A stretch of DNA of 64,000 nucleotides from Gemelliphila palaticanis (lineage in GTDB: Bacteria; Bacillota; Bacilli; Staphylococcales; Gemellaceae), in contig JACBYF010000003.1 of the NCBI GenBank assembly GCA_013415235.1, forward strand, positions 1-64,000, read 5' to 3'. Of the stretch, positions 1 through 11,626 are shown one piece after another (the stretch's first letter is position 1; each line of letters starts with the position of its first letter). Under the pieces are notes generated by a model, which saw only the letters and a program-made list of their open reading frames with translations, searched no databases and was not told the DNA's origin. Both the position numbers and the translations under genes were made by a program.

Positions 1-22
1 ATATATATATATATATATATAT
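1..22. repeat. (AT)11 dinucleotide repeat
   Basis: The window opens with eleven uninterrupted AT repeats followed by TTTATTTATTTAATTTTT. No gene is visible before the surface protein gene at 203. It could be a slippage-prone tract, but what it would control lies outside the window. Confidence 0.6.
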
Positions 23-123
23 TTATTTATTTAATTTTTCATAATTAGTCTTATACGTTATTATTGTATATGTTATTTTATAATAACAACACGTAATATT
101 AATTATAATAATTTATTATATAA

Positions 124-163
124 ACGATAAAAAGTGGCTCCGTTACAATGAAAGAAACCACTT
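124..163 (-). terminator. Terminator of the LPXTG surface protein gene
   Basis: Read on the minus strand, AAGTGGTTTC (154-163) pairs with GGAGCCACTT (132-141) as a 10-bp stem with G-U wobbles, followed by a T-rich run. It lies about 40 bases past the stop codon. Confidence 0.65.
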
Positions 164-202
164 AAAATCTTAATAAAAAAATTTTTTCTTCTATATAATA
201 TA

Positions 203-3200
203 CTAGTTTTTATACTTTCTTTTTATTGAAAATAAAATTAATAACGATAAACCTACAAAGCTAATTTTATTATCCGCATTTCCTCCTGTATTAGGCAATA
301 GTTTCTTATTACTTAAAGATTTATTGACCTGTTTCTTATCAGATATTACTAATCCATAAGAACTAAAGTGATTAGTATCAAACGCGATCGTGTTTCCTAA
401 TACATTTGAATCTATAAGTATAAATTCTCCTGTTTCTTTATTTATATAGTAAATTTTTACATCTTTATTTGATAGATCTTCAGAAACTACTATTTTAACT
501 GTTCTTTCTTTGTTTGTTTTAACGATATTTTTGTTATTAAAGTCTAATAATTCTAAATCAAATACTTTAATACGTGATGATGAATTATTAATTTTTGATA
601 ATAAAAAATCTTTATTTTCATCAGTTACATCATTGACTTTTAAATCATATTTTTTACTATCTTTTATTATTACCTTAATAGTAAAATCCCCTATTTCCTT
701 AACTAATTCTTGGTTAATAATATTTTCTTTTGGTGTTGAATCAGTTTCTGGTTGTTTTTCCGGTGCTTTTGGTTCTTCTTTTGGCGTTGAATCAGCTTCC
801 GGTTGGTTTTCCGGCGCTTTTGGTTGTTCTTTTGGTGTTGATTCAACTTCCGGTTGTTTTTCCGGTGTTTTTGGCTGTTCTTTTGGTTTAGAATCAGTTT
901 CCGGTTGTTTTTCCGGTGTTTTTGGTTGTTCTTTTGGTGTTGATTCAACTTCCGGTTGGTTTTCCGGTGTTTTTGGTTGTTCTTTTGGTGTTGATTCAGT
1001 TTCCGGTTGGTTTTCCGGTGCTTTTGGTTCTTCTTTTGGTGTTGATTCTACCTCTGGTTGTTTTTCCGGTGCTTTTGGTTGTTCTTTTGGTGTTGAATCA
1101 GTTTCTGGTTGGTTTTCCGGCGCTTTTGGTTGTTCTTTTGGTGTTGATTCTACCTCCGGTTGTTTTTCTGGTGTTTTTGGTTGTTCTTTTGGTGTTGATT
1201 CTATCTCTGGTTGTTTTTTCGGTGATTTTGGTTGTTCTTTTGGCGTTGATTCAATTTCCGGTTGGTTTTCCGGTGCTTTTGGTTGTTCTTTTGGTGTTGA
1301 ATCAGTTTCTGGTTGGTTTTCCGGCGCTTTTGGTTGTTCTTTTGGTGTTGAATCAGTTTCTGGTTGGTTTTCCGGCGCTTTTGGTTGTTCTTTTGGTGTT
1401 GATTCTGTTTTCGGTGCTTTTGGCTGTTCTTTTGGTGTTGATTCTACTTCTGTTTGGTTTTCCGGTGCTTTTGGTTGTTCTTTAGCTAATCCTAAAATTT
1501 TCTTAGCATCATCTGCTGTTACATTTTTACTTGATTTTAATTTTTCGTTTAAATTATCTAATTTTGGAATTATATCTTTAATATACTTGATTTGATTTGT
1601 AAATAAGTTTAAAACACTATCTAATTTTTCAGCACTTAATTCAAAAGTATTTATACCAAAGTTGTTATAATCTTTTGTCAATTTTTCTGCATAAGATTTG
1701 TTAGCACTCTCTATTTCTAATATTATTTTTTGTATTTCTTTTGCGTTGTTATTTTTCTCTAAATTTAATTTTATATCACTTATTATAGTTTCAGCTATAC
1801 TTTCATAAACATAATTTTCATAAAATCTTATTATAGCATTATTATTAGTATTATTTTGTTTAAGATAATTTAAACCTATGAAGTTTGTTCCATCTCCAAA
1901 AATTCTTCCTTGTGTTTTATATAATTGGAACAAATCACTTCGTAACCTATTTAAAAGTGAGCTTTCTAAATCAAAACTAGAATCTAAACTTTCTGGTTTT
2001 GACATTAAATTATCTACTTCTTTAGTTATCGAAGGTAAATTTAATCTTAAACTAACGTTATTTATATCTTTTTTAGCTTTTTCTAATAAAGATTCTAATT
2101 CATTTTTATATTTTTTTGATGTGATTTTTTCTTTAAAGTTAGTTAGTATGTTTAGAATTTCTCTTTCTGCATTTTTTTTGTTTTCATCTGTTATCGAAAT
2201 AGAACTACTAACCAATCCTCTTTTTCTTGATGCTTCTTCTTCAATAGTTTCTAAATATTTTAACTCGGTTGATTTTTCTAGTTTTAAAATTTTTGTTTTA
2301 TAACTATCTTTTTCTGCTAATATTTCCCCTTCATGATTAGCTCTTTTTATCGCTTCAATAGCTTCTTCTTTTAAAGTCTCTAATTTAGGTAAATTTATAA
2401 AGTCTTTTATTAGTTTATCTTTTTGTTGTTTATACGCTTCTTCTATTTCTATTATAGCATTAGGTTTTACTTTTGGTTCCCCTATAAGTAAATCTAAAGT
2501 TGAAATTGCATCCCCATAACTTTTCACTTTAATGTCTAAAGAATCTAAGTCATTAGCTTCTTTTATAGCATTTTTTATATTTTTTTCTAATTTTAATTTT
2601 TTATCAACTGCATAAGAAGATTCTTCTAATGTTCTTAAGTAATCAATAGATTCAATTTCTTGCCATTTTAACTCTAATTTGGATAAAAGATCAGCCAAAA
2701 ATATATCCTTTTGTTCATTTAGTTTTTCTTTATCCTCGCTACCTACAGATAAAGAATTTATTCTTTCATTGTAATTATTTTTTAAATCATCAACTTCATA
2801 ATTAAATTCAGCTTTATTTATTTTATTTTCTGCTTCTAATTTTAGTGATTCTAGTCTGTTAGTCAAATATTCTGAAGATTGTAACTGTGTTTTTTTACTA
2901 CTATAAATTGAATTTAGTTCTTCTATAGCTTTTATTTTTACAACAGGTTTTATATATGCTTCAAAATTAAAAACAGGTGTAGTAAGATAATTATAGTTAG
3001 TGTCTAACTCTGCACTATTAGATGCTTTTAATATTTCCTCTTTGATTTTAATTATTAGGGCTTCTTTCTTTTCTAATAGATTATTATATTCCTCTATAGT
3101 ATATTTGTTTTGAGTTCTATTTTCTTCAACTTCTTTCCACTTTAATTCTAATACTTTTAACAATTCGGCTATTTTGTTACTTTTAGATTCTTCGAATTTT

Positions 3201-3841
3201 TTATCTTCTTCTGTCAGAACTTTTAATGAATTTATCTTTTCAACATATTCAATTCTAACGTTGTCAACATCAATATTTGCCTCTGCTGATTCTACTGCAT
3301 GTAGCGCTGTTGCTTTTATTTCTTCCAACTCTTTAGATAATTCAGCACTGCTAGCAATCTCTACTTTTTTATTTTTATAAGCTGATTCTATTTGCTTTTT
3401 TGCTTCTGTTTTTTTCACTGGATATGCAGATCTATCACGAAAAATACTAATAGCTCCTATAAAGTTGTTTTTTTCTAAGTTTAAACTTGCATCATCTTTT
3501 GTAGAGTTTATTTTATTTTTTATTGCTTCTGTTAGTATGTTCTTATCACTAACTGCTTTTTCATATTCCTCAATAGTAAGACTGTGCGCATTTGCAAGTA
3601 TGTTTTTCCACTCAACTTCTAATTTAGCCAATAATTCATTTATTACTTCTTGTCTTTTAGTTTGTTCTGCACTACCACTTATAATTGCACTTTCATTGGC
3701 ACTAGCTATATTTACTGTATTAATATTAACAATATCTACTGTGTTTGCTGATAACATTATAGTAAAAGCTCCTAGTAATGCTGATGCAACTCCCACTTTA
3801 AATTTCCTTATAGAAAAACGTTCATGTTTATTAAATTCCAC
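203..3841 (-). CDS. YSIRK/LPXTG cell-wall-anchored repeat protein
   Basis: 1212-residue surface protein, probably a sortase A substrate. Residues 8-25 carry a YSIRK-type signal (FSIRKFKVGVASALLGA), with likely cleavage near residue 48. Residues about 64-540 hold three degenerate repeats of about 158 residues, rich in Lys and Glu and predicted helical, each starting near a (I/L)xxLLxxLExxW motif at 67, 224 and 382. A further helical part follows to about 780. Residues about 788-1041 contain fifteen 17-residue units of the type STPKEQPKAPENQPETD. A small beta-like domain ends in DTNHFSSYGLV, then LPNTG at 1182, a hydrophobic segment and a KRKYKN tail. The start is GTG, supported by GGGAGG eight bases upstream. 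The ligand is not recognisable. Adhesion is only inferred from the architecture. The long plus-strand frames opposite the repeats are shadows. Confidence 0.93.
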   Translation of the reverse strand: MEFNKHERFSIRKFKVGVASALLGAFTIMLSANTVDIVNINTVNIASANESAIISGSAEQTKRQEVINELLAKLEVEWKNILANAHSLTIEEYEKAVSDKNILTEAIKNKINSTKDDASLNLEKNNFIGAISIFRDRSAYPVKKTEAKKQIESAYKNKKVEIASSAELSKELEEIKATALHAVESAEANIDVDNVRIEYVEKINSLKVLTEEDKKFEESKSNKIAELLKVLELKWKEVEENRTQNKYTIEEYNNLLEKKEALIIKIKEEILKASNSAELDTNYNYLTTPVFNFEAYIKPVVKIKAIEELNSIYSSKKTQLQSSEYLTNRLESLKLEAENKINKAEFNYEVDDLKNNYNERINSLSVGSEDKEKLNEQKDIFLADLLSKLELKWQEIESIDYLRTLEESSYAVDKKLKLEKNIKNAIKEANDLDSLDIKVKSYGDAISTLDLLIGEPKVKPNAIIEIEEAYKQQKDKLIKDFINLPKLETLKEEAIEAIKRANHEGEILAEKDSYKTKILKLEKSTELKYLETIEEEASRKRGLVSSSISITDENKKNAEREILNILTNFKEKITSKKYKNELESLLEKAKKDINNVSLRLNLPSITKEVDNLMSKPESLDSSFDLESSLLNRLRSDLFQLYKTQGRIFGDGTNFIGLNYLKQNNTNNNAIIRFYENYVYESIAETIISDIKLNLEKNNNAKEIQKIILEIESANKSYAEKLTKDYNNFGINTFELSAEKLDSVLNLFTNQIKYIKDIIPKLDNLNEKLKSSKNVTADDAKKILGLAKEQPKAPENQTEVESTPKEQPKAPKTESTPKEQPKAPENQPETDSTPKEQPKAPENQPETDSTPKEQPKAPENQPEIESTPKEQPKSPKKQPEIESTPKEQPKTPEKQPEVESTPKEQPKAPENQPETDSTPKEQPKAPEKQPEVESTPKEEPKAPENQPETESTPKEQPKTPENQPEVESTPKEQPKTPEKQPETDSKPKEQPKTPEKQPEVESTPKEQPKAPENQPEADSTPKEEPKAPEKQPETDSTPKENIINQELVKEIGDFTIKVIIKDSKKYDLKVNDVTDENKDFLLSKINNSSSRIKVFDLELLDFNNKNIVKTNKERTVKIVVSEDLSNKDVKIYYINKETGEFILIDSNVLGNTIAFDTNHFSSYGLVISDKKQVNKSLSNKKLLPNTGGNADNKISFVGLSLLILFSIKRKYKN
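788..1480 (-). repeat. 51-bp tandem repeats encoding the proline-rich stalk
   Basis: About fifteen 51-bp units encode STPKE(Q/E)PK(A/T)PE(N/K)QPE(T/V/I)(D/E). One unit is shortened, encoding PKAPKTE in place of PKAPENQPE. All stay in frame. Neighbouring units are almost identical at the DNA level, so unit number is likely to vary between strains. The extent is approximate and the last units run to about 721. Confidence 0.9.
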
Positions 3842-3946
3842 TTTTAATTCCTCCCAAAAAATTAACTTATGTGTTTAATTATTATTTATTTTAATTTTAA
3901 TAACATTTGACTAATATACTCTAGCTATACTTTTTTAACATAAACA

Positions 3947-3976
3947 ATTATACGTCTATAACAACTTTAATGTCAA
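3947..3976 (-). promoter_or_regulatory. Sigma-A promoter of the surface protein gene
   Basis: On the minus strand, TTGACA (3971-3976) is followed after 18 bases by TATAAT (3947-3952). Both hexamers match consensus, and the leader to the GTG start is about 100 bases. The rest of the 3842-4220 interval is AT-rich with nothing else recognisable. Confidence 0.75.
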
Positions 3977-4213
3977 TACGTTAAATTAATGTTTTTAAAT
4001 TGCGGTTTGTTTTCTGAAAATTCAACCGTTTTTCAGAATTATTTTGTATTAAAATATTCGTTTTTTAAAATAATGAAACCTAATCACTTTTAACTTTAGT
4101 AATAAAGTGTACAACTTTTATTTCTACAATAGTACAACAAAAAATATATCCTTAATAAATATATTTACTACGACTATATCTATAAAATCAAACATTATTA
4201 TAACAATTTTTAT

Positions 4214-4257
4214 AAAAAAAAATAATCCTAGATAAAATCAAATTATCTAAGATTATT
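4214..4257 (-). terminator. Terminator of guaB
   Basis: AATAATCCTAGATAA (4221-4235) pairs with TTATCTAAGATTATT (4243-4257) with a single mismatch. On the minus strand the stem is followed by a run of T, just past the guaB stop. Confidence 0.85.
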
Positions 4258-4267
4258 TTTTATTATT

Positions 4268-5743
<1,476 letters not shown>

Positions 5744-5746
5744 CTA

Positions 5747-6337
5747 TTATAATTCGTCATCTGCTTTATTGAATTTTACTTTTCCATCTTCTAAAGATGC
5801 TATCCTACATAAAGAACAAACCCTAATATTTTTTTCTTCTAATATTTTTCTTCCATCTTGAAAACTTTTCTCTATTAATATACCTACACCAGCTAAACTT
5901 GCACCTGCTTTATCTATAAGATCACTTAACCCTAAAACTGCTTGCCCATTCGCTAAGAAGTCGTCTATTATAAGTACTTTATCCTCTTTATTTAGAAAGT
6001 CTTTAGATACTATTATATTATTAGTAACATTTTTAGTATAACTATAAACTTGCGCTTCATAAAAAGAATCTCTTGTTAATGTTGATGGTACACTTTTTTT
6101 AGCAAAAACCATAGGCACATTAAACAGATTTGCTACTAAAATTGCCGGAGCAATTCCACTAGCTTCTATAGTTAATATTTTAGTAATATTATCATTTTTA
6201 AACTGTTCATAAAAAGTTTTTGCCATTTCTAACATAAGTTTTGGATCTATTTGATGATTTATAAAAGAATCTACTTTTAATACATTGTTAGAATAAACTT
6301 TTCCATCATTAACTACCATTTGCTCTAAAAGTTTCAT
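5747..6337 (-). CDS. xpt: Xanthine phosphoribosyltransferase
   Basis: 196 residues, type I phosphoribosyltransferase fold. It converts xanthine and PRPP to XMP. The PRPP-binding motif VLIIDDFLANG and the purine-family segment TIEASGIAPA match Xpt of Bacillus and streptococci. The start is ATG with GAGGAA upstream, and guaB follows in the same operon. I looked for a purine riboswitch in the short interval to the hslO terminator (about 60 bases) and saw none, so control is probably not by an aptamer. Confidence 0.95.
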   Translation of the reverse strand: MKLLEQMVVNDGKVYSNNVLKVDSFINHQIDPKLMLEMAKTFYEQFKNDNITKILTIEASGIAPAILVANLFNVPMVFAKKSVPSTLTRDSFYEAQVYSYTKNVTNNIIVSKDFLNKEDKVLIIDDFLANGQAVLGLSDLIDKAGASLAGVGILIEKSFQDGRKILEEKNIRVCSLCRIASLEDGKVKFNKADDEL

Positions 6338-6397
6338 ATTTGAAGTTCCTCATTAGTTTAAGATTTTATTTTTATATATATTACCAAAATATTAGTT

Positions 6398-6426
6398 AAA
6401 AAACAATAGATATTATAGTTGTTTTT
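6398..6426 (-). terminator. Terminator of coaX-hslO
   Basis: AAAAACAA and TTGTTTTT arms flank an AT-rich loop just past the hslO stop. On the minus strand the stem ends in TTGTTTTTT. The stem is AT-only and thus weaker than others here. Confidence 0.5.
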
Positions 6427-6441
6427 ATTTTCTAATTTTTA

Positions 6442-7311
6442 TTACAATTTTTCTATCAAATCTTTTATTTCTTGTTTAGAGAAGTTATATTTTTCATTAC
6501 AGAAAGAACAAACTGTTTCTATATTTTCCTCGTTTGCCATATCTTCTAACTCTTCTTTTCCTAAAGTAACTAATGCGTCTGCATACTTTTCTTTAGAACA
6601 ACTACATTTAAAACTAACTTCTTTACTGTCTAGTATTCTATAATCATCTTTAAATAATATTTTTGCTATATCTTCTAAACTATTCCCCTCATTTATCAAA
6701 GTAGATATTGGTTTTATGTTAGCTATTACTTGTTCTAATTTTGAAATACTTTCTTCACTAGCAAAAGGCAATACTTGTACAACAAATCCTCCTGCCGCAA
6801 GAATGCTATTATCTACATCTACTAAAACTCCTAATGAAACTGCTGATGGTACTTGTTCACTCATTGCAAAATAATATGTAAAGTCTTCTGCAATTTCTCC
6901 AGAAACTATAGGTGATGTTGTTGTATATTTTTCTGCCAGTCCAAAATCTTTTATAATAACTATTTCTCCAGAAGTACCAACAACTCCTCTTACGTCTAAT
7001 TTGCCTTTATCGTTACTAGGTATATGTACTTGCATATTAGTAGCGTAAGCTCTGACTTCTCCATTTTCATTAGCTGTTGCTAATATTTGTCCTATTGGTC
7101 CATTACCTCTTACTCTAACGTCAACAGTATCATCACTTTTAAGCATAGCACCTAAAATTGCAGTTGCAGTAGCTGTTCTCCCAACTGCTGCCATTGCCGT
7201 AGGATAACCGTTATGGCGAAATCTAATTTCTTCAACTAAATCTGTTGTGTTTGTTATAAAAAATCTTATCTCATCATTATAAGCAAGACCTCTTATTAAT
7301 GAATCTTTCAT
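6442..7311 (-). CDS. hslO: Redox-regulated chaperone Hsp33
   Basis: 289 residues, matching the Hsp33 family. The protein is a cytoplasmic holdase switched on by oxidative unfolding. The N-terminal core (RGLAYNDEIRFFITNTTDLV) and the C-terminal zinc-binding switch are both present: CSC near residue 234 and CSFC near 267 form the family's CxC and CxxC pairs. The ATG start has AGAAAGGT upstream. It follows coaX by 15 bases, an arrangement also seen in other Firmicutes, and shares its terminator. Confidence 0.95.
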   Translation of the reverse strand: MKDSLIRGLAYNDEIRFFITNTTDLVEEIRFRHNGYPTAMAAVGRTATATAILGAMLKSDDTVDVRVRGNGPIGQILATANENGEVRAYATNMQVHIPSNDKGKLDVRGVVGTSGEIVIIKDFGLAEKYTTTSPIVSGEIAEDFTYYFAMSEQVPSAVSLGVLVDVDNSILAAGGFVVQVLPFASEESISKLEQVIANIKPISTLINEGNSLEDIAKILFKDDYRILDSKEVSFKCSCSKEKYADALVTLGKEELEDMANEENIETVCSFCNEKYNFSKQEIKDLIEKL

Positions 7312-7326
7312 TATATGTTTACCTTT

Positions 7327-8097
7327 CTATTTATTAAGTTTATATATTTCTATTATACCTTTTAATGTTAATTCGCTATCTACTACATCTACTTCATCAC
7401 TATATTTATTAAGTAATGATGCTAATCCTCCTGTAAGAACTACTTTAACATCTTCACGCCCTATATCTTTTTTCATTTGTTTGATAATATTTTCGAATTG
7501 ACCTACAAAACCATATAAAAGACCTGCTTGAATCTGGCTAGTTGTGTCCATACCTAAAGATGTTTTTACATCATCTATCTCAACTCTAGGTAATTTGGCT
7601 GCTTTTTGGTACAAAGCTTCAGAACTTATATTAATACCCGGACAAATAACTCCTCCTAGATAATTCATACTTTCGTCTACATAGTCAAAAGTTGTTGCAG
7701 TTCCAAAATCAACTACAATCGCAGGAAGATAATTAGATACTTTAGCTCCAACTATATCCACTATTCTGTCTGCACCTAATTTACTAGTGTAAGGCTTTGG
7801 AACTTTTAGACCAGTATTAATATCAGCAGAAACTATTATAGGTTCTTTTCTAAAATATTTTTGACTTAATAATTTCAAAGAGAACATCATCGATGGAACA
7901 ACGCTAGATATTACTACTCCTTTAAAATCTTCAAATTTAATATTTTTCTCTATAAAAAAGTTTCTTATAATAACATATAGCTCGTCTTCCGTCTTACTGC
8001 TATCAGTAGCAATTCTCCATGAGTTTTGAAGATTATAATTTTTATCAAATACTCCTAAAACTATATTAGTATTACCTACATCTAATGCAAATATCAT
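7327..8097 (-). CDS. coaX: Type III pantothenate kinase
   Basis: 256 residues. It phosphorylates pantothenate in the first step of CoA synthesis. The N-terminal phosphate loop MIFALDVGNTN, the GADR motif (LGADRIVD), the segment VVDFGTATTFDYV and the glycine-rich VVLTGGLAS identify the CoaX class, not the CoaA class. The ATG start has TAGGAG upstream. It is the first gene of a two-gene operon with hslO. Confidence 0.95.
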   Translation of the reverse strand: MIFALDVGNTNIVLGVFDKNYNLQNSWRIATDSSKTEDELYVIIRNFFIEKNIKFEDFKGVVISSVVPSMMFSLKLLSQKYFRKEPIIVSADINTGLKVPKPYTSKLGADRIVDIVGAKVSNYLPAIVVDFGTATTFDYVDESMNYLGGVICPGINISSEALYQKAAKLPRVEIDDVKTSLGMDTTSQIQAGLLYGFVGQFENIIKQMKKDIGREDVKVVLTGGLASLLNKYSDEVDVVDSELTLKGIIEIYKLNK

Positions 8098-8180
8098 ATT
8101 TTTACTCCTATTTTAAATAATAATTATTATATATTAATTTTAAGTAAAAGTAAACCAATACTAATAATTAGTAATAAAAT

Positions 8181-8226
8181 AAAAATACATATAATAATTG
8201 TTTAAACAATTATTATATGTATTTTT
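8181..8226. terminator. 46-bp perfect palindrome, terminator of pflA
   Basis: Positions 8181-8203 and 8204-8226 are exact reverse complements, with A-rich and T-rich outer ends, so the stem can terminate in both directions. Its right end includes the first two bases of the pflA stop codon at 8225-8227. Confidence 0.85.
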
Positions 8227-8995
8227 ATAAATCATATCTTGCTCCCAATAAGTTAATGGCATTTGCTATTCTGTCTTTTGTAGGAGGTTCTATATCATCA
8301 AGTTCATATTCTAAACCTAATTCTTTATATTTATATTTAGCCATATCGTGATAAGGTAATACTTCTACTCTCTCTACACCATTAAGAGTGTCTATATATT
8401 CACGTAATTTTTTAAGGTAATAATCATCATCTGTCCATTTTGGAACAAGAACGTGTCTTATCCACATTTTTGCACCATTATCACTTAAAAAGTTAGCAAA
8501 TTTAATTATATTTTTATTAGTTCTTTTTGTTAATTTAGTATGGATTTCATCATCTATATGTTTTAAGTCCATTAAAAATAAATCTGTTAAATCTATTAAC
8601 TCTAATATTTTTTTATTCATACTAGGAGCATCTACATAAAAACCACCACATGTATCAACACAAGTATTTATACCTATTTTTTTTAATTCTCTAAATAGTT
8701 CTAGAACGAAGTCTAACTGCAGTAAAGATTCTCCTCCACTTACAGTAACTCCCCCACCATCACTAGATTCAAAAAACGGTCTATATCTTACTATTTGTTT
8801 AACTAGTTGCTCTACTGTATACTCTTTGGCATCTGGATTATGAAGTTTCCAAGTATCTGGATTATGGCAATATTTACAGCGTAGCATGCACCCTTGAAAG
8901 AATATTACATATCTTATTCCAGGACCATCCAAGTTCCCAAAAGACTCTACAGAATGTACAAAAGCTGTTAATTTTTGATCTTCAGTTTTAATCAT
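8225..8995 (-). CDS. pflA: Pyruvate formate-lyase activating enzyme
   Basis: 256 residues, radical SAM family. It installs the glycyl radical on PflB using S-adenosylmethionine and a [4Fe-4S] cluster. The cluster motif CMLRCKYC (CxxxCxxC) is near residue 35, followed by the SAM-binding VSGGESLLQ segment. The ATG start follows GGAG. It lies just downstream of pflB on the same strand but is separated from it by a terminator, so it is probably transcribed mostly from its own promoter in 8996-9070. Confidence 0.96.
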   Translation of the reverse strand: MIKTEDQKLTAFVHSVESFGNLDGPGIRYVIFFQGCMLRCKYCHNPDTWKLHNPDAKEYTVEQLVKQIVRYRPFFESSDGGGVTVSGGESLLQLDFVLELFRELKKIGINTCVDTCGGFYVDAPSMNKKILELIDLTDLFLMDLKHIDDEIHTKLTKRTNKNIIKFANFLSDNGAKMWIRHVLVPKWTDDDYYLKKLREYIDTLNGVERVEVLPYHDMAKYKYKELGLEYELDDIEPPTKDRIANAINLLGARYDL

Positions 8996-9073
8996 AAGAT
9001 CACTCCTCTCTTCAATATAATTATACTATGAATATAAGAAAATTAATAGCTAGTAATTAAAGTTTATCAATAA

Positions 9074-9105
9074 AATAAAGGAAGACTTAACAGCCTTCCT
9101 TTATT
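9074..9105 (-). terminator. Terminator of pflB
   Basis: AATAAAGGAAG (9074-9084) pairs exactly with CTTCCTTTATT (9095-9105). It lies 20 bases past the pflB stop. Confidence 0.85.
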
Positions 9106-9124
9106 AATAGATTATAAACTTTTA

Positions 9125-11371
9125 TTATCTAAATTGGTGCATTGTACGGCTTAATACGTCACGTTGTTGTTCTGGTGTTAAGCTGATTAAACGTACTGCG
9201 TATCCTGATACACGGATAGTGAAGTTTGGATATTCTTCTGGTGCTTCAATTACTTTAAGAAGTGTTTCTTTGTTAAATACGTTTGTATTTAAGTGGAATC
9301 CACCTTGTTTGAAGTATCCGTCCATCATAGCTACTAAGTTAGTTATTCTATCTTCATGGTTTTTACCTAATGAATCTGGAGTGAATGCAGCTGTTAAGCT
9401 TATTCCGTCACGGCTGTATTCGTATGGAAGTTTAGCTACTGAGTTTAAGCAAGCTAATGCTCCACTTTGGTCACGTCCGTTCATTGGGTTAGCTCCTGGT
9501 GAGAATGGCTCTCCAGCACGACGTCCGTCAGGAGTGTTACCAGTTTTCTTACCATAAACTACGTTTGAAGTAATTGTTAAGATAGAAGTTGTAGTTTCGT
9601 TAGCACGGTAAACTGGGTGTTTTTTAAGTTTAGTCATGAATTCTTTTAATAAATCGATTGCGATTTGGTCTACACGGTCATCATCGTTACCGAATGTTGG
9701 GAATTCTCCTTCAACTTTGTAGTCTACTGCTAATCCAGTTTCTTCGTCTACGATTGGAGTAACTTTAGCATATTTAATAGCTGATAAACTATCTACTGCT
9801 ACTGAGAATCCTGCGATACCAGTTGCCATAAATCTTCTTACGTCTGTATCATGTAATGCCATTTCTAAACTTTCATAAGAATATTTATCGTGCATATAGT
9901 GAATAACGTTTAATGTGTTGATGTATAGTTTACATAACCATTCCATAAACACGTCAAATTTTTCACAAACTTCTTCATAGTTTAATACTCCACGAAGTGG
10001 TTCAGTTTTTGGTCCTACTTGAGCTCCTGAAATTTCATCACGTCCACCATTGATAGTGTATAGTAATGCTTTCGCTAAGTTAGCACGAGCTCCAAAGAAT
10101 TGCATATCTTTACCAGTTGTCATACCAGACACACAGCAAGCGATTGATTTATCGCAAGTTTGTAAGAAGTCTGCTAATAATTCATCACTTTCATATTGGA
10201 TAGCTGAGTGGTTGATTGAAGACTCTGCACAGTACTCTTTGAATCCTTTTGGTAATTTAGTTGACCAAAGAATTGTTAAGTTTGGCTCTGGAGAGTTACC
10301 CATGTTATCTAATGTGTGGATGAAACGGAAGTCAGTTTTTGTAACTAATGATTTTTCTGAATCTAACATTTCCCCTACGATTAAAGTAGCCCAGATTGGA
10401 TCTCCTGAGAATAATTGGTTGTAGTCAGGAGTACGAGCGAATTTAACCATACGTAATTTAAGTACTAAGTTGTCGATTAATTCTTGAGCTTCTACTTCTG
10501 TTAATGATCCATCTTGTAAATCTCTTTCAATATAGATATCTAAGAATGTAGCAATGTTACCGATACTCATCGCAGCTCCGTTTTGTTGTTTGATTGCTGC
10601 TAGGTATCCGAAGTATAGCCATTGTACTGCTTCACGAGCGTTTGTAGCTGGTTCAGAAATATCAAATCCGTAGATTTTAGCCATTTCTTTTAATTCACCT
10701 AAAGCTCTGATTTGCTCATTAACTTCTTCACGGTCACGGATAACGTGTTCAGTCATAACTCCGTCTGCACCGATTTTAGCTAAATCTGCTTTTTTGAATT
10801 CTATTAATTTGTCTACCCCGTATAAAGCAACACGACGGTAGTCACCTATGATACGTCCACGTCCGTAAGCATCTGGTAATCCAGTGATAACACCTGATTT
10901 ACGAACTGCTCTCATTTCTGGAGTGTATGCATCGAATACACCTTGGTTGTGAGTTTTACGGTAGTCAGTGAAGATTTTTACTACTTCTTCATCTACTTCA
11001 TATCCATATGCTTTACAGCTTTGAACAGCCATGTTAATACCACCAAAAGTCATAAGAGCACGTTTTAATGGTTTGTCTGTTTGTAAACCTACAACTTTTT
11101 CACGATCTTTGTCTAAATATCCTACTCCGTGAGAAAGTATAGTTGATGGTACACTAGTATCCATATCTAATGTTCCACCTGCTAAGCGTTCTTGACGCAT
11201 TAAATCGTTGAATTTTTCTACTAATATTTTAGTATCTTCTGTTGGTCCTACTAGGAAAGAAGAATCTCCACGATATTCTGTATAATTAGATTTAATGAAG
11301 TCTACTAAGTTTACTTCTGTTTCCCATAATCCACCAACAAATGCTTTTTTTGTTTGTGTTGTTGTTGACAT
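9125..11371 (-). CDS. pflB: Formate C-acetyltransferase (pyruvate formate-lyase)
   Basis: 748 residues from the chosen start. It converts pyruvate and CoA to acetyl-CoA and formate under anaerobic conditions and is activated by PflA. The adjacent catalytic cysteines lie in SIACCVSGM (about 412-413), and the radical glycine lies in RVSGYAV (about 723), 26 residues from the C-terminus. The frame extends to a GTG at 11380, but the Shine-Dalgarno AAGGAG (11380-11385) overlaps that codon and sits eight bases before the ATG at 11371, so ATG is the start. Codon choice is noticeably more GC-rich than in neighbours, as expected for a highly expressed enzyme. Confidence 0.96.
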   Translation of the reverse strand: MSTTTQTKKAFVGGLWETEVNLVDFIKSNYTEYRGDSSFLVGPTEDTKILVEKFNDLMRQERLAGGTLDMDTSVPSTILSHGVGYLDKDREKVVGLQTDKPLKRALMTFGGINMAVQSCKAYGYEVDEEVVKIFTDYRKTHNQGVFDAYTPEMRAVRKSGVITGLPDAYGRGRIIGDYRRVALYGVDKLIEFKKADLAKIGADGVMTEHVIRDREEVNEQIRALGELKEMAKIYGFDISEPATNAREAVQWLYFGYLAAIKQQNGAAMSIGNIATFLDIYIERDLQDGSLTEVEAQELIDNLVLKLRMVKFARTPDYNQLFSGDPIWATLIVGEMLDSEKSLVTKTDFRFIHTLDNMGNSPEPNLTILWSTKLPKGFKEYCAESSINHSAIQYESDELLADFLQTCDKSIACCVSGMTTGKDMQFFGARANLAKALLYTINGGRDEISGAQVGPKTEPLRGVLNYEEVCEKFDVFMEWLCKLYINTLNVIHYMHDKYSYESLEMALHDTDVRRFMATGIAGFSVAVDSLSAIKYAKVTPIVDEETGLAVDYKVEGEFPTFGNDDDRVDQIAIDLLKEFMTKLKKHPVYRANETTTSILTITSNVVYGKKTGNTPDGRRAGEPFSPGANPMNGRDQSGALACLNSVAKLPYEYSRDGISLTAAFTPDSLGKNHEDRITNLVAMMDGYFKQGGFHLNTNVFNKETLLKVIEAPEEYPNFTIRVSGYAVRLISLTPEQQRDVLSRTMHQFR

Positions 11372-11543
11372 ATTAGTCACTCCTTATTAATTAATTTATT
11401 TTACATATTTAGTGTATAATAAAAAAAAACTCATTTCAATAACTTAAAAATATAATTTGTGAACTTTTTGTGAAATTATAATATAGTACACGATAATTTT
11501 TTAATTGTAAAAAAATAATTAAATCTTATTAAAACTCAAAGAA

Positions 11544-11626
11544 AACAGATTGTAAACCAAGATGAAAATATTGAAAATGTATAATATCAATTTTTAAATA
11601 CTGTCTTGGTTTACTATAAATCTGTT
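11544..11626 (-). terminator. Long imperfect inverted repeat downstream of mutM
   Basis: AACAGATTGTAAACCAAGA (11544-11562) pairs with TCTTGGTTTAC and AATCTGTT (11604-11626) with a 3-base insertion in one arm. On the minus strand the stem is followed by TTTTCTTT. It probably ends mutM transcription. The rest of 11381-11661 holds the pflB upstream region, in which I could not fix a promoter. Confidence 0.5.

Noticed and set aside
916..1485. Hydrophobic LLVLI repeat frame opposite the surface gene
   Set aside because: Same cause: shadow of the 51-bp repeats.
510..1595. 361-codon plus-strand frame rich in FGCSFGV repeats
   Set aside because: It is the antisense of the 51-bp proline-rich repeats, whose period is a multiple of three and keeps all frames open; it has no ribosome site.
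6338..6397. Purine riboswitch upstream of xpt
   Set aside because: The interval is too short and lacks the conserved aptamer core.
9219..9557. Plus-strand frames opposite pflB and other long genes
   Set aside because: Antisense shadows of highly expressed genes, with no ribosome sites or family motifs.
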